DNA of 64,000 nucleotides. Source: Undaria pinnatifida (lineage: Eukaryota; Sar; Phaeophyceae; Laminariales; Alariaceae). The notes under the pieces are model-generated. The model ran no database searches and had not been told where the DNA came from. It saw only the letters and a program-made list of their open reading frames with translations. The position numbers and the translations under genes are program-made. Below, one piece after another: positions 1 to 11,678 of this stretch. The number at the start of each line of letters is the position of its first letter. Position 1 is the first letter of the stretch. The stretch spans positions 15,124,702 to 15,188,701 of the forward strand of contig JABAKD010000023.1 in assembly GCA_012845835.1 (NCBI GenBank). The letters are read 5' to 3'.

Positions 1-526
1 CAAGGTGCCGAAGTCCGCCTCACAGGCGGGTCTTAGTAGGATGTTGCGCACCCTTCATTCGACTCGCCGGACACCTCATGACGCTTCGCGCTTGGTGCAC
101 GCGTTGTCTGCCTGATCGGTGAACACCCGACGTGCTCAGTGCCGGCATTGTATGGGTGCGAGGGTCTATGGTCCTACAATTACGGCTATGCATGAACTGA
201 GTACACCTCCCTCCTCCCCCTCCCGCGAAGGGATAGGTGGTCAACGGTCTAATGACTAAGGCAAGCAACGGATGAGTGCGCCCCCCCCCCCTCCGCCTCG
301 AAAGGCATGCGCGGTCACTGGTTGAAGGCTAGGGCTAGCACCAAATGGGTACGCCCCCCCTCTTCGCCCCTAGCCTTATGCATGCCTCATTTCAATTTCT
401 GGTATTTCTATTACCGTGTTAGGTACACAATGGTCGCTGGCAAGCCGCAAGCCGCCGTGCCGATGTCAGCAGCAGAAGCTGAGCGCTTGAAGCTGCTGGG
501 CCCACTTAGACAGGTGATGCCAATTT
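1..526. other. No gene recognised
   Basis: The stretch holds short open frames without recognisable domains and a few poly-C runs, for example near 280-292. I see no RNA gene or mobile element in it. Confidence 0.5.
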
Positions 527-966
<440 letters not shown>

Positions 967-1014
967 GCTGACGCTGACGCTAACGCTGACGCTGACGCTG
1001 ACCCTGACGCTGAC
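967..1014. repeat. (TGACGC)n hexanucleotide repeat
   Basis: About eight units of TGACGC with a few variants (TAACGC, TGACCC) directly follow the GTT tract. Confidence 0.85.
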
Positions 1015-1210
1015 TACATACGCTGTTGCCTCCGTTGCTATTTCTACGACCGCGTGTAGGTTGTGGCGAGGTGCGTGCGTGCCAAAGGCGACCCGACTTT
1101 TAAGCGCATCATCAGCCCTCCAGTAATGGGGTGAGTCAAATTTTATACTTGATTTGTCGGTTGATTGGTTGAAGCGTTGGTGGCATCATGGGTTGAACCA
1201 CTCAACGTAT

Positions 1211-1499
1211 AATTGCACGTACATGCAAGTTTTTTTAGGTTTTGGACGTAAATTCAGTGGCGATGTATGCCTGGCAGGACTGCACCTGCCCACCTCGAGC
1301 CGACAAAGCAGACCTCGAGCTGCCCAAAGGGTTGGGTTAGGGTTAGTGTTAGGGTCAGGGTTAGGGGCAGGTCTGGGATCGAGTTGGTCTGGGCACCACA
1401 AACGTCGTTTTGTGCGGACCTGCACATAGGGCACCGCGATACATGTATCGGTACTGCATTTACGTGCAAATCTAAAATACCTTGTACGTACGTGCAATT
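1211..1499. mobile_element. Foldback/MITE-like element with telomere-like core
   Basis: The first ~60 bases, starting AATTGCACGTAC, align with the reverse complement of the last ~60 (ending GTACGTGCAATT). Both arms share the order AATTGCACGTAC, a T-rich stretch, GACGTAAAT or CACGTAAAT, and CAGT. This gives terminal inverted repeats of about 75-80% identity around a ~170-bp core. The core carries degenerate TTAGGG repeats at 1331-1372. There is no coding capacity and no clear target duplication. Alternatively it is a chance long palindrome, which the length makes unlikely. Confidence 0.6.
1331..1372 (+). repeat. Interstitial telomere-like TTAGGG repeats
   Basis: Three exact TTAGGG units are mixed with GTTAGT, GTCAGG and similar variants on the + strand, in the middle of the foldback element. 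Confidence 0.7.
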
Positions 1500-3039
1500 T
1501 CACTGTAGCGGCGGTTGAATGGGTAGTCGGTGAGCCTGATTGATTGGACGAGTGGTGCAGTAGGCGACGAAATACAGTTTCCGCCTTGCGCTACATTTGT
1601 CATTGTCGAACCTCTTCACCTGAGGAAGTAGCCGGTAACAGTCCAGGCGTGCCTTCAGCCCTCTAGTCGCAGGTTGAGCGAAATATGGTAATATTTAGCA
1701 GTCATCCCACCACGGTACGGGTTGTACTTGTGGGGCCGAAACGGTTCTGATCGATCTGACCGATCTGATCTATCTGACCGGTTGAGGTCCTCAAGTGTGG
1801 AACTTTAAGGTCTGATAATGTCACGAGCATATTTGTTTTAGGACTATTAATAGTAGCACATGGAGTAGATTTGGTCGTTGGGTTTCGCGCACGAACGCCT
1901 TCGAAGTCCTGGTTCGGGTGATGATGGTGATGTTGATGTTGAGCTCCTCAGACGCTTGTTAGAATATGCTTCACCCTTAGCGTGGGGTGGGGTGTACTCG
2001 ATAGTCATGCACAGCCGTAGTCGTATGACCATAGAACCTCTAGCATGGGATGGCTCTCTGCACGTGTTGGCTTGTGATGAACCCTGTTGGGAGCCGCGTG
2101 TATACCGACGAAAAAACATCGACGACCGCGATCCAATCAAGCCCCCCCCCCCCCCCCCCCCCCGGGGAAGAGCATGTAGCAGTTACGAGTATTCCTCATG
2201 CTGCATACTTGTCTATTGGCTCCGTACAGTCCAGTTCAGCGGACACAATCTCCTACCCCAGCGGCAAGCTCAGATTGCCTCGTGTGTGGCCGATTCTAGA
2301 ATCGTCAGTTTTCTTTGTTGTTTTTTCACAGTTTTCTCTCCGACTTCCTGAAAGGGGTTGTTAATAGCAGTTGGTTGATTTGGTTTACTGGACAGCACAG
2401 GACAGTCTCCAGTCGCTGTCGAGCGAAAGTGGAAGAATGCCCAAAGAACGCAAAAAAAAAAACTTCACAGAATACCTGCACCAAGGAACACAAAAAAAAA
2501 GGTATACTTCATCGGGCACCTGCAAGTACTGCTGCCTCCAAGAGGGGAACGTCTTGTGCGAAAATTATGCCGTCAGACGTGGCATCATATCATAGTATCT
2601 CGCACGCTGTTAGCGGCGGTTTAACGTGGAGAATCGATACACAAAATAACGGGTACTGCTGTACCAGGTGTCTGGTGTGCCCTTTTTTATTTTTATTTTC
2701 ATCATCCCATTTATTATCCTCGCACCACTACTACTCTTGCGCTCCCGCCCAGTAGTAACGCAGATCTAGGGTCACATAGCGGGCCCTCCTTCCCCCTCGC
2801 CATTACGGTGCGTGCCTGTAGTTATACGGCCTAGAATAATTAAGCATTTTCTTCCCTCGTCGGCTTGCGTCGAATTGCACTGTTTTTTTTTAATGTAATC
2901 TCATCATTCCGACAATGTGCGGTACATTGGAGGTGGGTGGGATGCCTGCTTAGTGACCCCGGGGTCTGAGCTACGTCTAGGGAGGGAGCAGGAGAGAAGA
3001 CAAGTGCGAATGTAACAGAAGGGATCAGCAAAAAGAGGT
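1500..3039. other. No gene recognised
   Basis: There are only short frames without known domains. The stretch holds a poly-C run at 2142-2163, A-runs near 2452-2500, and at 1736-1845 a copy of a dispersed repeat also present near 30690-30800. Confidence 0.5.
1736..1845 (+). repeat. Dispersed repeat, copy 1
   Basis: This shares the series CTGATCGATCTGAC, GGTTGAGGTCCTC, GTGTGGAACTTT and CACGAGCATATTT with 30690-30800 in the same orientation. It is probably an end fragment of an unidentified transposon. Confidence 0.5.
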
Positions 3040-3145
3040 TCTACAGTGGGGTACCCGATATAAAAGCCCCTCGGATCAGACAAGTTACATTTTCCGCTCT
3101 TGAACCAGTACCGGTCTTATCTCGAATTGCGTATCATAACATGTT
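3040..3145 (+). repeat. Solitary unit of the 126-bp satellite
   Basis: The marker series GGTACCCG, GCCCCTCGGATCAGACAAG, CCGCTCTT, TACCGGTCTTATCTC and GCGTATCAT is in the same order as in the array at 4888-5266 and 11679-12345. One diverged unit lies about 1.8 kb from the array. Confidence 0.75.
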
Positions 3146-4476
3146 TTAAAACAAGGATACTAGTTGCGCAAGACGGACGTGACTAAGAGGAGGGGAAGGT
3201 AATGGGCCATACCAAGAGGTTGAGGTGCTACATGTATTTTTGAAAGTTATGCCATCGAAAATTGTGGGTTTTGTCGGGACAGGTTTTGCGCACAAGCATA
3301 TGTGAAGGTAGGTGTTGGTGCACTGCATAGAGGAATTGGAAACACGAAATATAACGCAAATATGGAGGTTGCGTATAGTAGGGAGAACTGTGGTGTTGTG
3401 GATAGTCGAAAAATAGACGGGAAGAGAATGAACAGAAAACCGCGGTTGAAAAAAAAAATCCGTGGATGAAACGTAGTCTATGTAATAAGGAAAGGTCAAT
3501 TGGAAAAGGTAGTAGCCAGAAATTAGCTGATTCCGGAGAAGGAGTCGGACGGCATGGCATGCGCCGCGAGCGCTCAAGGGTGGGAAGCGAATTCTGTTTG
3601 TTTATGAAGTGGATAAAATCCTACCGCAACTGCAGGAAAATAACACAACGTCAACTAGAGCAGTCAGACCAAGTCCCTGACACTAAGTACGCGAAAAAAG
3701 CAAAACCCACGCCGGTAGTCAGACCATTAACCTACTATAGCAGTTGCCGCGGCGGGGGCAGAGGCGGCCGATGGCCCATCGAGGAATTGGGGCACAATAG
3801 CAGTAGTGTCTACAGCAGCAGCCGTCTGGCAAGGGGGAGGGGGCACACACACTGGCTCGGCGAGCTCAAGACCACAGACAGCCAATTTTTTTCATTTTTT
3901 GAAACGTACGCACAGGAGACACCAACAGCGGCAGCAGCAGCACAGCAGCTACACTACACAAAAGACACGATTATCTAAGAATATGTGACAAACGCCAACT
4001 GTGAGTACGAACGATTGAATGGTTGAAACTCAACTTTGCAAGCTGCGTGGCGCATGGTTATAAAACAAACACAACAAAAGACGGAAAACAATACTAAAAA
4101 CTCCACATATCCACAGACATCTGGCTATTTTCCCAGCTATGGCATGCAAAAAAACTTGTAGGGCTCAGTACAGGAAACGTGAGAGTTGTGAAAAGTCCAC
4201 GCACGGCATAGATCAGCACAACAAACACAGCACACTTTAGAAACATGCACAAAAGAGAGTGGGAGCAGCACCAGCAGCAGCAATACACAGCGGAGGCGGC
4301 GGCGGGCGCAGAGGCGGGCGATAGCCCGGCAATGAATTGCACAGCAGCAGTAGCGTCTACAGCAGCGGCCACCCGGCAGGAGGCGGAATGCATAGAGCAT
4401 TGGCAATGACTAGGCGAGGTCATGACCACAGAAAGCCGATTTTTGATTTTTAGAAACAAACGCAGTAGTCACCAGT

Positions 4477-4507
<31 letters not shown>

Positions 4508-4887
4508 GCAGCGGCAGCGGCGGCACTGCCACAGCAGTACAACAGCAGTGGAGCAGTGCGTACCGACCAATCCACAACGGAAGCACAGCAGTACGGCAGG
4601 AGCTGGGTGGGATTTGCACTTTGTTACGATTCCCCACCTTTCGGGGGAGAGCGCGAGTCGTCCCTGGGAGAGGCTTTTCATGCCCCCCGCTTGCGGAGCT
4701 GGGACTCTTCGGCCGTTGTGTTGCCGGGGACACCGAGGGTTGATGTGTGGGGCGGGCGGGCGTGGCACGGGCGTGCGGTGGCTAGGGGCGAGGTGGCAAG
4801 CGGTAGAGCGGAGAGTTGTAAGTGTGCTGTTTTGAGAGTATCGTGAATTGTTCCGCTTGCACGGGAGCGTTCACACGTCATATTAGT
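3146..4887. other. No gene; diverged internal duplication and CAG tract
   Basis: No coding region is recognised. A segment near 3735-3960 recurs, diverged, about 550 bp on (4285-4500). Shared strings include GAGGCGG(C/G)CGAT and GTCTACAGCAGC, and both copies end in CAG-rich sequence. Confidence 0.5.
4474..4524. repeat. (CAG)n / (CGG)n trinucleotide repeat
   Basis: About 17 triplets, mostly AGC with interspersed GGC, at the end of the second copy of the 550-bp-spaced duplication. Confidence 0.9.
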
Positions 4888-5266
4888 TGGGCATTTAGCC
4901 GTCACAAGAAGTGACAGCCTATTCGGTACATGGCTTAAGAGCCACTCGGAACAGGCAAGTGTTACCGCTCTTATCTCGGTGCTGGTCTTATCTCGGAATG
5001 GGTATCGTATAGGTTTTAGTATGGACGCCACAAGAAGTAATAAAACCAGTTCGGAACCCGGTTTAAGAGCCCCTCACAACAGATAAGTGTTACCGCTCTT
5101 CAACCGGCACCGGTTTTATCTCCGACACCGTTTTTATCTCGGATTGCGTATCATATAGGTTTTTGATAGGCGTCACAAGAAGTGACAAGTCAATTCGGTA
5201 CACGGTTCAAGAGCCCCTCGGATCAGAGAAGTGTTACCGCTTTTCTCTCGCACTGGGTATGGTATC
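4888..5266 (+). repeat. 126-bp satellite, left part
   Basis: About three diverged units, anchored on GTCACAAGAAGTGAC-like starts at 4901, 5027 and 5172. Each unit runs through AATTCGGTAC, GGTTTAAGAGCCCCTC, AACAGACAAGTGTTACCGCTCTT and TATCTCGG to GGTATCATATAGGTTTT. The array stops exactly at the first base of the Copia LTR and resumes on the other side of the element. Confidence 0.85.
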
Positions 5267-5796
5267 TGTTGGTAAATCAGTGGCTTCTGGAGAAAGGTAT
5301 TATATTAGAGAGACCAATGTCTGGAGAGAGGTCAGAAAGTGGAGTGGGTCATGTGGGCCAACTCTCCACAGCCCAGTAACAACCGCTCGTAGTCGAATAC
5401 CTAAACCTCCTCGCATAGTGCCTACTCGTACATACCCGTGGGACTGCTCGTGGGTGATACCACGAGACGATCCCTGTAACTTACCTCCGTGACACAACGT
5501 ATGTAACTGTAACTTATTGCTAGGCTGTTCGTTGAGACAAGCTATATCGTGTTAGCAACACTACAGGAATGTTCCTACTCGTCAATATGTCCAACGTACC
5601 GACATACCAACGTACCGTACACACCACTACGGTCCGATGTATAACTCGTGCACATGTACAATCTACCGAAGTACCGTAGCACCACAAGAAGAGTATTCTG
5701 GTACAACAACATACAATCAACAGTTCTGCTATTCAAACCAACCAATCAGAGTTTCACCGCAGTATAGTTGATACATACATGCCGCTATCACGAACA
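5267..5796 (-). repeat. 3' LTR of the young Copia
   Basis: 530 bp with TG...CA ends, matching 11147-11678 almost base for base. On the minus strand it is preceded by the purine-rich string CCCCTAGGGAGGG, a plausible polypurine tract. Confidence 0.95.
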
Positions 5797-5871
5797 CCCT
5801 CCCTAGGGGCTGTTGTATCTACCAGACCAAATACATATCAAACAAAAACAAAAACAAAACGACTCAGACTT

Positions 5872-8800
5872 CTACTTCTTGATACCAAGTGCAAAGTCGC
5901 GGTGAACTTCAAAAAGATCTCTCGGCAACGCCTTCGTGAGGATGTCCGCGTGTTGTTTCTCGCTGGGGACGTGGGTGACTTCGATCACACCCTCCTCGGT
6001 CAGATTCCTAAGAAAGTGGTGCCTCACATCGATGTGCTTACTCCTACTCGAGCTCAGCGGGTTCTCTGCGAGCGCAGTCGCCCCCTCGTTGTCTTCAAGG
6101 ACATCTATCTTACGAGGCTTCGCACTAGGCCTCAGGAACTGAAGCATTCCGTTTACAAACAGAGCCTCCTTTACACCATCTCCCATCGCAAGATACTCTG
6201 CTTCTGAAGTTGACTGTGAAACGCATTTCTGCGTCCTAGAAATCCAAACTACAAGCATCGCCGCCACGAAAACCATCGCACCCGAAACTGATCTACGGTC
6301 AGTGGCCCTACTTGCAAAGTCAGCATCTACATACACCAACGTGCCTGCGTCTACCGAACTATCCTGCTTGAACTTCAAAGTCAGATGCGCCGTTTCCAGA
6401 AGATAATTGAGAATCTTCTGAGCTGCCTTCCAGTGGCTCCTCTTTGGTTCGTGAGAGTGCCTCGCCACCGCCCGCACAGCATTCGCGATGTCGGGCCTTG
6501 TCTGGCTGGCGATCCACATCAGGCTCCCCACCACCTCTCTGAACGGCACATCTCCTGCCCCCTCATCCTCCATCACGGACGTGTTATCATTGGCAAGGGA
6601 AGCAGGGATCGAGCCGGTGCGACATATATTGAATCTCTCGAGAACACTCCTGATATAACTTTCCTGAGAAATCTCAATCGTACCAGCCTCACGGTCGCGA
6701 ATATATTCACAACCTAGAAAGAACTTGACCTCCCCCAAGTCCTTCGTAGGAAGAGAGTCACCTAGTGCTGCCACAACCACCTTGGCAAGGCTCTTACTTC
6801 CTGCATACAGAATGTCATCCACGTGGATCGCGACCATCCCCAATACCTCGTCTCCCATCATGAAACGCAGGACACAGGGGTCAGACATTGACTGCTCGAA
6901 ACCAATTCTCTTCAGTTCCGACACCAGCCTCTTGTAAAATGTCCTAGAAGCCTGCTTCAATCCGTACAAACTCTTGTTCAAACGGACAACCTTTCCTGTC
7001 ATCGACCCGCAGCCAGGAGGCAACTTCATGAACACCTCGTGATCCAATTCGGACTGAACAAATGCTTGCTCAATATCCCAGTGGAGTAATTTCAATTTGT
7101 ACAAACACGCCAACACTATCAGCAATCGTAAAGATGCAGCATTTGCGGTAGGCGAGAATGTCTCAAGATAATCCACACCATACTTCTGTTTGAAGCCCTT
7201 CGCTACAAGCCTAGCCTTGGCCTTCACTATCTTTCCTGTTTCGTCTGCTTTCCACTTGAAAACCCATCTAGCATCAATCACATTACAGCTTATCGGGACT
7301 TTTACTGCCAACGTGAACGTTCCTGCTCTTATCAAGCCTTCAATTTCGGCAGACCTGGCTCCTTCCCAAATCTTAGCGTACTTCGAACGCTGGGCTTCCT
7401 GATAACTACCAGGCTCCGATTCTACATCCTGAACCAGTTCTTCCGGCAATTCCGTCTCATCACCTGCTCTCTGCTCCGACAACAATGAGTACACGACCTC
7501 TGTCGCGAAGATGGGTCCTAGGGTGGCCATGAGGCCGGGTACACTCTGCTGGTTGACTGCACGAGTTTGCGCGCGAGTCCTACCTTCTCTCACTTCATCA
7601 TTTTCACGCGCGGAAGTATTAATGTCAGCAAGCTCGGCCACATGCCGCGGACGACGAGCGGCTGGAGGGGATGCCTCCGCCTCTATCAGTCCTCCCGACC
7701 CAATCGACTCTTCATCATCATGCCCTCGCTGCCCCATCGATTCTACCTCATCATCCCCTCCCAGATCCCCCATCTCTACCTCTCCTGATTCCTGCCCTCC
7801 CTGGCCCTCCCCGTCATTCACAGGCGAAGACACAGAAGGAGCTACACTACCAGAAGAAATGTTCACGGGGGCAGACGGTTCAGCAGGGGAAGATGGAACA
7901 GAAAAGAACGAGCCTATACTACCTGCGCCAACACTCTCAACCTCCTCGACTCCCGCACCAGAGGGCACGGCATCACGTTTCAAAAGTGTGTGAGCGACTC
8001 CTCTTCCCACAAGCGGCCATATCTCGGTTTCAACATCGTCGTCACTATCCTCCCCTCCCTCCTCTGCTACCTCTATCGGCAAAGAAGGTTGCAGCGGGGG
8101 GAGCTGTGACGGCAGCACCTCCCACGTCACATCCCTCGTTTCTTGAATAGTACCAGCCCTCGTAAGTACTCTATGACAATCACGCGGGTGGTCTCTCGAA
8201 GGACCGACATAGAAACAACTTTCACCCTTCGGCAGCAGCTTTGACGGTCGCTGCCACCTACAGTATGCGGGCTTCAAAAACGGATACGGTCTAGCGGGAC
8301 GAGGTTCACCATACCACATTTCATACGGCGATTTGAATTCAGGGTTAGCAGAACACGCAGTGTGGTTCATCGCTTCGCAAGCCCAGTGCATAGCCTCAGC
8401 CCAGAGTTTATCAGTCTTAGGTAACTGTACATGCCCAAAAAGAACTTTAGCTTGAATACGAGCCGCTATCGCGGCCTCCTCTATCAATCCCAGCCCACGC
8501 TCTGCAACACCATTATATTGCGGACTATAAGCCGGTGTGAACTCTTGTTTGATCAAAAGCTCGTTGCACACAGATGCAAACTCCCCCCCGAAAAACTCCC
8601 CACCATTGTCAGACCTAACGATCTCAACCAATGACGGGACACCATCAGCACGCACACTCGCAAGAAAACTCCGGAAAGCACTGCCAGCGTCTGATTTATT
8701 TTTCAGGAAATACAGCCATGCACGTCTCGTGAAGTCATCCTTCACAATCATGGGGTAATGTTTTCCCCCTACGGACGCAATGTCCTTCCTTCCTCCCAGG

Positions 8801-11058
8801 TCAACAAAAACTCTGCCCAACTTTTTATCCGATCGAGTTTTAGTTTCCCGAACGATTCCTTTCCGAATAGCCTTCGACATCGAACACCCTGAACAAGCAT
8901 GTATGTCACCAACCAACTTGGTATCTAATCGCTTTGCAGTAGTGCGAAGCAGACCCTCGTGCGAATGTGCATAAATATTGTGAAAATCGTTGATATCCAT
9001 CGTAGTTTCATGCTTGGGGTTGGCGGGAGTGAGAGCAGCCAACACCGTACCAACAGAGGCTTCTCCTAGGCGATACGCAGACGCAATCAGCATGCCATCG
9101 AAGTTCTGAAAAGTTACTTGTCCATTGAATGCAGTCATAACACCATTAGGACCACCAAGACCATTCCATGACTCACCGTCAAACTCTGCACTCGGAGAAA
9201 ACAGATTATACCCCAAGTTGGGAGAGTACAATACGTTCTTCAATTCCACGGAGAACTCACTGTCAGCAGTCACAAATATCAAGTCTAGCGTTCCGGAGTA
9301 AGCTACTTCACAAGACACGCCACCAATTCCATTCACACTTTTGTGGCAAGGCTTCAAGTCTCTCATGCAAGACAGGGAATCAGTCATGTGATATGAAGTG
9401 CCTGTGTCAGCATACCAATCCTCGACATATCTAGCCGTGTTTACAGCTTTCAGGATCATATCATTACTGACGGCGCTCATAATCAAATCATCACGGGACA
9501 TCATCAGACACTTCAGACCAGAGACATCATACCACATCCTACTCAAATCATCACACGCCTTCAAGACCACTTCCTTACGACATGCTGCAAGCAACACTTT
9601 TTGGCAGTCATCACTCATGCGGTAACTACCATTTCTGCACACCAGATCCGAATCAGGAATAGCACACTGCTCACCGTTCTCATTCTCGTCGGCCTCGGGC
9701 TTTCCAGTCTGGGAAGGATGAGGGATGATGCGAGCCTTGCAGTCGAGCTTCATGTGACCCACCTTCCCACACTTGTAACACCTCCCCTGAAAAGACTTCT
9801 TCAAGGAATCAGATTCAGAGTTAGACTTCTGCTTGTTGTGCTTCTTGAAGTTACTCTTTTTCTTCGCAGGCCTAGACACCAGAGCAACACTATTCTGCTT
9901 CTTAGAACCACCCTGTGCTTGCAAGTCTAGGTACCGCTCACGCACTTTGGTCTCGATGAAAGAGGGGTCATTCGAACAGAACACCACAAGAGTCTCACGT
10001 AACGTCTTGTTCTCGGGGGACAGTCCTTCCAGCAAGAGATTGCACACTTCTCGATCATCCTTCGTTATTTCAAGCATGGTCATTACACCAAGCGTCTCTC
10101 TGGTGGATGAAAAGAAAGTTGTGGGATTCTCGTGGGGACGCATGCGCAGAGACTTCAGTTTTTCTTCCTGCACTCGAATTTGACTCTGACTCAACGGTAG
10201 AAAGTGATCCTTGAGCGCGCGAAAAGCCTTATACGGGGAACCAGCTTGCCTTGCCATGTTTTTGTGGCTGTCTTTCTTCAAGCAGTCGAACAGAAACCAC
10301 CAAGCAATCTCATGCTGACGCAGTACACCAACGCTGTATCCCTTCTCTACCCAAGGGGTCAAGTCGAAATCAACGTCGGCGATTTTAATGTTGATATCAC
10401 GGGTGAACGGCTCGCTCAGATTGTAGTGACGAGCTTTGAGCAGAAAATTCTGCGACCATGAAGGATACGATACATCAGTACCGATAAATTCAGGAGCCTT
10501 GGGAACTTTCTTGAAAAGACCCCCACCCAAGCTCTCCCCCGAACTACTGTCAGCCGCTGGGATCAGTGTGTTCCCACTAGCGACTTTTGCCCACCACTCA
10601 CTTGCTGAGGTAGTGGGCGGAACAGAGGACTGGCAACCTAAAGCCCCACCAACAGTCCCGTCAACCGAACCAAAGTTTACTGCAGGAACAGAGGAACGAT
10701 TCTCATCAGAAACACGCGGGTTCAAGCCTGGGTCTACAACACCCCTACTCCCAACCCTCATGTCGGACACGCCAAAGCCTAGGGTATCGCCTCCCGTACT
10801 CCCCGCGGTCCTACCGGCGGCACCCGATTGGTGCACATCAGACTCTAGTTCGATGCCTCGCGGCGCAGCACGCGAACTAGAGGACTCCACATTCTCCGTC
10901 TGGTGTGTCTCAACAACTGTCTGGAGCATCTGCTGCTGGTTAGAAAACATATCCAGCATTTGAGACACTCGAGGCTCTAAGGAATCCATTCTCTCACCAA
11001 AGCCCTGCGGGTCACCCTGTTGGTTTGCCGCTGGGTCACCTCCCTCCTGTTCAGCCAT
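5872..11058 (-). CDS. Copia gag-pol polyprotein
   Basis: One open frame of 1728 codons encodes the full Copia order. Gag occupies about residues 1-425, followed by a CCHC knuckle at about 427-440 (CYKCGKVGHMKLDC). An aspartic protease with DTG lies at about 548-560. The integrase at about 690-900 has D, D and E in FVDLGG, RSDNGGEF and VAERGL. Reverse transcriptase at about 1240-1480 has IHVDDIL as its catalytic box, and RNase H lies at about 1560-1700 (YVDADFA, STSEAEY, SKHIDVRHHF). Integrase before RT is diagnostic of Copia. The protein is longer than most Copia polyproteins, mainly through a Ser/Gly-rich gag N-terminus and an acidic linker between integrase and RT. The start chosen is the first Met after the 5' LTR. 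It would act in cytoplasmic particles and then integrate in the nucleus. Confidence 0.95.
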   Translation of the reverse strand: MAEQEGGDPAANQQGDPQGFGERMDSLEPRVSQMLDMFSNQQQMLQTVVETHQTENVESSSSRAAPRGIELESDVHQSGAAGRTAGSTGGDTLGFGVSDMRVGSRGVVDPGLNPRVSDENRSSVPAVNFGSVDGTVGGALGCQSSVPPTTSASEWWAKVASGNTLIPAADSSSGESLGGGLFKKVPKAPEFIGTDVSYPSWSQNFLLKARHYNLSEPFTRDINIKIADVDFDLTPWVEKGYSVGVLRQHEIAWWFLFDCLKKDSHKNMARQAGSPYKAFRALKDHFLPLSQSQIRVQEEKLKSLRMRPHENPTTFFSSTRETLGVMTMLEITKDDREVCNLLLEGLSPENKTLRETLVVFCSNDPSFIETKVRERYLDLQAQGGSKKQNSVALVSRPAKKKSNFKKHNKQKSNSESDSLKKSFQGRCYKCGKVGHMKLDCKARIIPHPSQTGKPEADENENGEQCAIPDSDLVCRNGSYRMSDDCQKVLLAACRKEVVLKACDDLSRMWYDVSGLKCLMMSRDDLIMSAVSNDMILKAVNTARYVEDWYADTGTSYHMTDSLSCMRDLKPCHKSVNGIGGVSCEVAYSGTLDLIFVTADSEFSVELKNVLYSPNLGYNLFSPSAEFDGESWNGLGGPNGVMTAFNGQVTFQNFDGMLIASAYRLGEASVGTVLAALTPANPKHETTMDINDFHNIYAHSHEGLLRTTAKRLDTKLVGDIHACSGCSMSKAIRKGIVRETKTRSDKKLGRVFVDLGGRKDIASVGGKHYPMIVKDDFTRRAWLYFLKNKSDAGSAFRSFLASVRADGVPSLVEIVRSDNGGEFFGGEFASVCNELLIKQEFTPAYSPQYNGVAERGLGLIEEAAIAARIQAKVLFGHVQLPKTDKLWAEAMHWACEAMNHTACSANPEFKSPYEMWYGEPRPARPYPFLKPAYCRWQRPSKLLPKGESCFYVGPSRDHPRDCHRVLTRAGTIQETRDVTWEVLPSQLPPLQPSLPIEVAEEGGEDSDDDVETEIWPLVGRGVAHTLLKRDAVPSGAGVEEVESVGAGSIGSFFSVPSSPAEPSAPVNISSGSVAPSVSSPVNDGEGQGGQESGEVEMGDLGGDDEVESMGQRGHDDEESIGSGGLIEAEASPPAARRPRHVAELADINTSARENDEVREGRTRAQTRAVNQQSVPGLMATLGPIFATEVVYSLLSEQRAGDETELPEELVQDVESEPGSYQEAQRSKYAKIWEGARSAEIEGLIRAGTFTLAVKVPISCNVIDARWVFKWKADETGKIVKAKARLVAKGFKQKYGVDYLETFSPTANAASLRLLIVLACLYKLKLLHWDIEQAFVQSELDHEVFMKLPPGCGSMTGKVVRLNKSLYGLKQASRTFYKRLVSELKRIGFEQSMSDPCVLRFMMGDEVLGMVAIHVDDILYAGSKSLAKVVVAALGDSLPTKDLGEVKFFLGCEYIRDREAGTIEISQESYIRSVLERFNICRTGSIPASLANDNTSVMEDEGAGDVPFREVVGSLMWIASQTRPDIANAVRAVARHSHEPKRSHWKAAQKILNYLLETAHLTLKFKQDSSVDAGTLVYVDADFASRATDRRSVSGAMVFVAAMLVVWISRTQKCVSQSTSEAEYLAMGDGVKEALFVNGMLQFLRPSAKPRKIDVLEDNEGATALAENPLSSSRSKHIDVRHHFLRNLTEEGVIEVTHVPSEKQHADILTKALPRDLFEVHRDFALGIKK

Positions 11059-11146
11059 GACGAGGCCGGTTGATCAAGCCGCCCTCACAGTCTCGTCGAA
11101 CACAGTCCAGGGGGACGTACAGCAGTCGACCGATAGCGCTATAGCG

Positions 11147-11678
11147 TGTTGGTAAATCAGTGGCTTCTGGAGAAAGGTATTATATTAGAGAGACCAATGT
11201 CTGGAGAGACAGGTCAGAAAGTGGAGTGGGTCATGTGGGCCAACTCTCCACAGCCCAGTAACAACCGCTCGTAGTCGAATACCTAAACCTCCTCGCATAG
11301 TGCCTACTCGTACATACCCGTGGGACTGCTCGTGGGTGATACCACGAGACGATCCCTGTAACTTACCTCCGTGACACAACGTATGTAACTGTAACTTATT
11401 GCTAGGCTGTTCGTTGAGACAAGCTATATCGTGTTAGCAACACTACAGGAATGTTCCTACTCGTCAATATGTCCAATGTACCGACATACCAACGTACCGT
11501 ACACACCACTACGGTCCGATGTATAACTCGTGCACATGTACAATCTACCGAAGTACCGTAGCACCACAAGAAGAGTATTCTGGTACAACAACATACAATC
11601 AACAGTTCTGCTATTCAAACCAACCAATCAGAGTTTCACCGCAGTACAGTTGATACATACATGCCGCTATCACGAACA
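11147..11678 (-). repeat. 5' LTR of the young Copia
   Basis: 532 bp, the upstream LTR for the minus-strand element. Directly inside it on the minus strand is CGCTATAGCG, a string also found directly inside the LTR of the second Copia and sitting where a primer-binding site is expected. Confidence 0.95.

Larger units (their letters stand above)
5267..11678 (-). mobile_element. Ty1/Copia LTR retrotransposon, looks whole
   Basis: The element is bounded by two nearly identical ~530-bp LTRs starting TGTTGG and ending AACA. It has one long gag-pol frame on the minus strand and a purine tract beside the 3' (left) LTR. The LTRs differ by only about two substitutions and one 2-bp indel, so insertion is recent. 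It lies inside the 126-bp satellite. I see no clear 5-bp target duplication: the flanks read GTATC on the left and ATACC on the right. It belongs to the same family as the Copia at 35448-41859. Confidence 0.95.
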
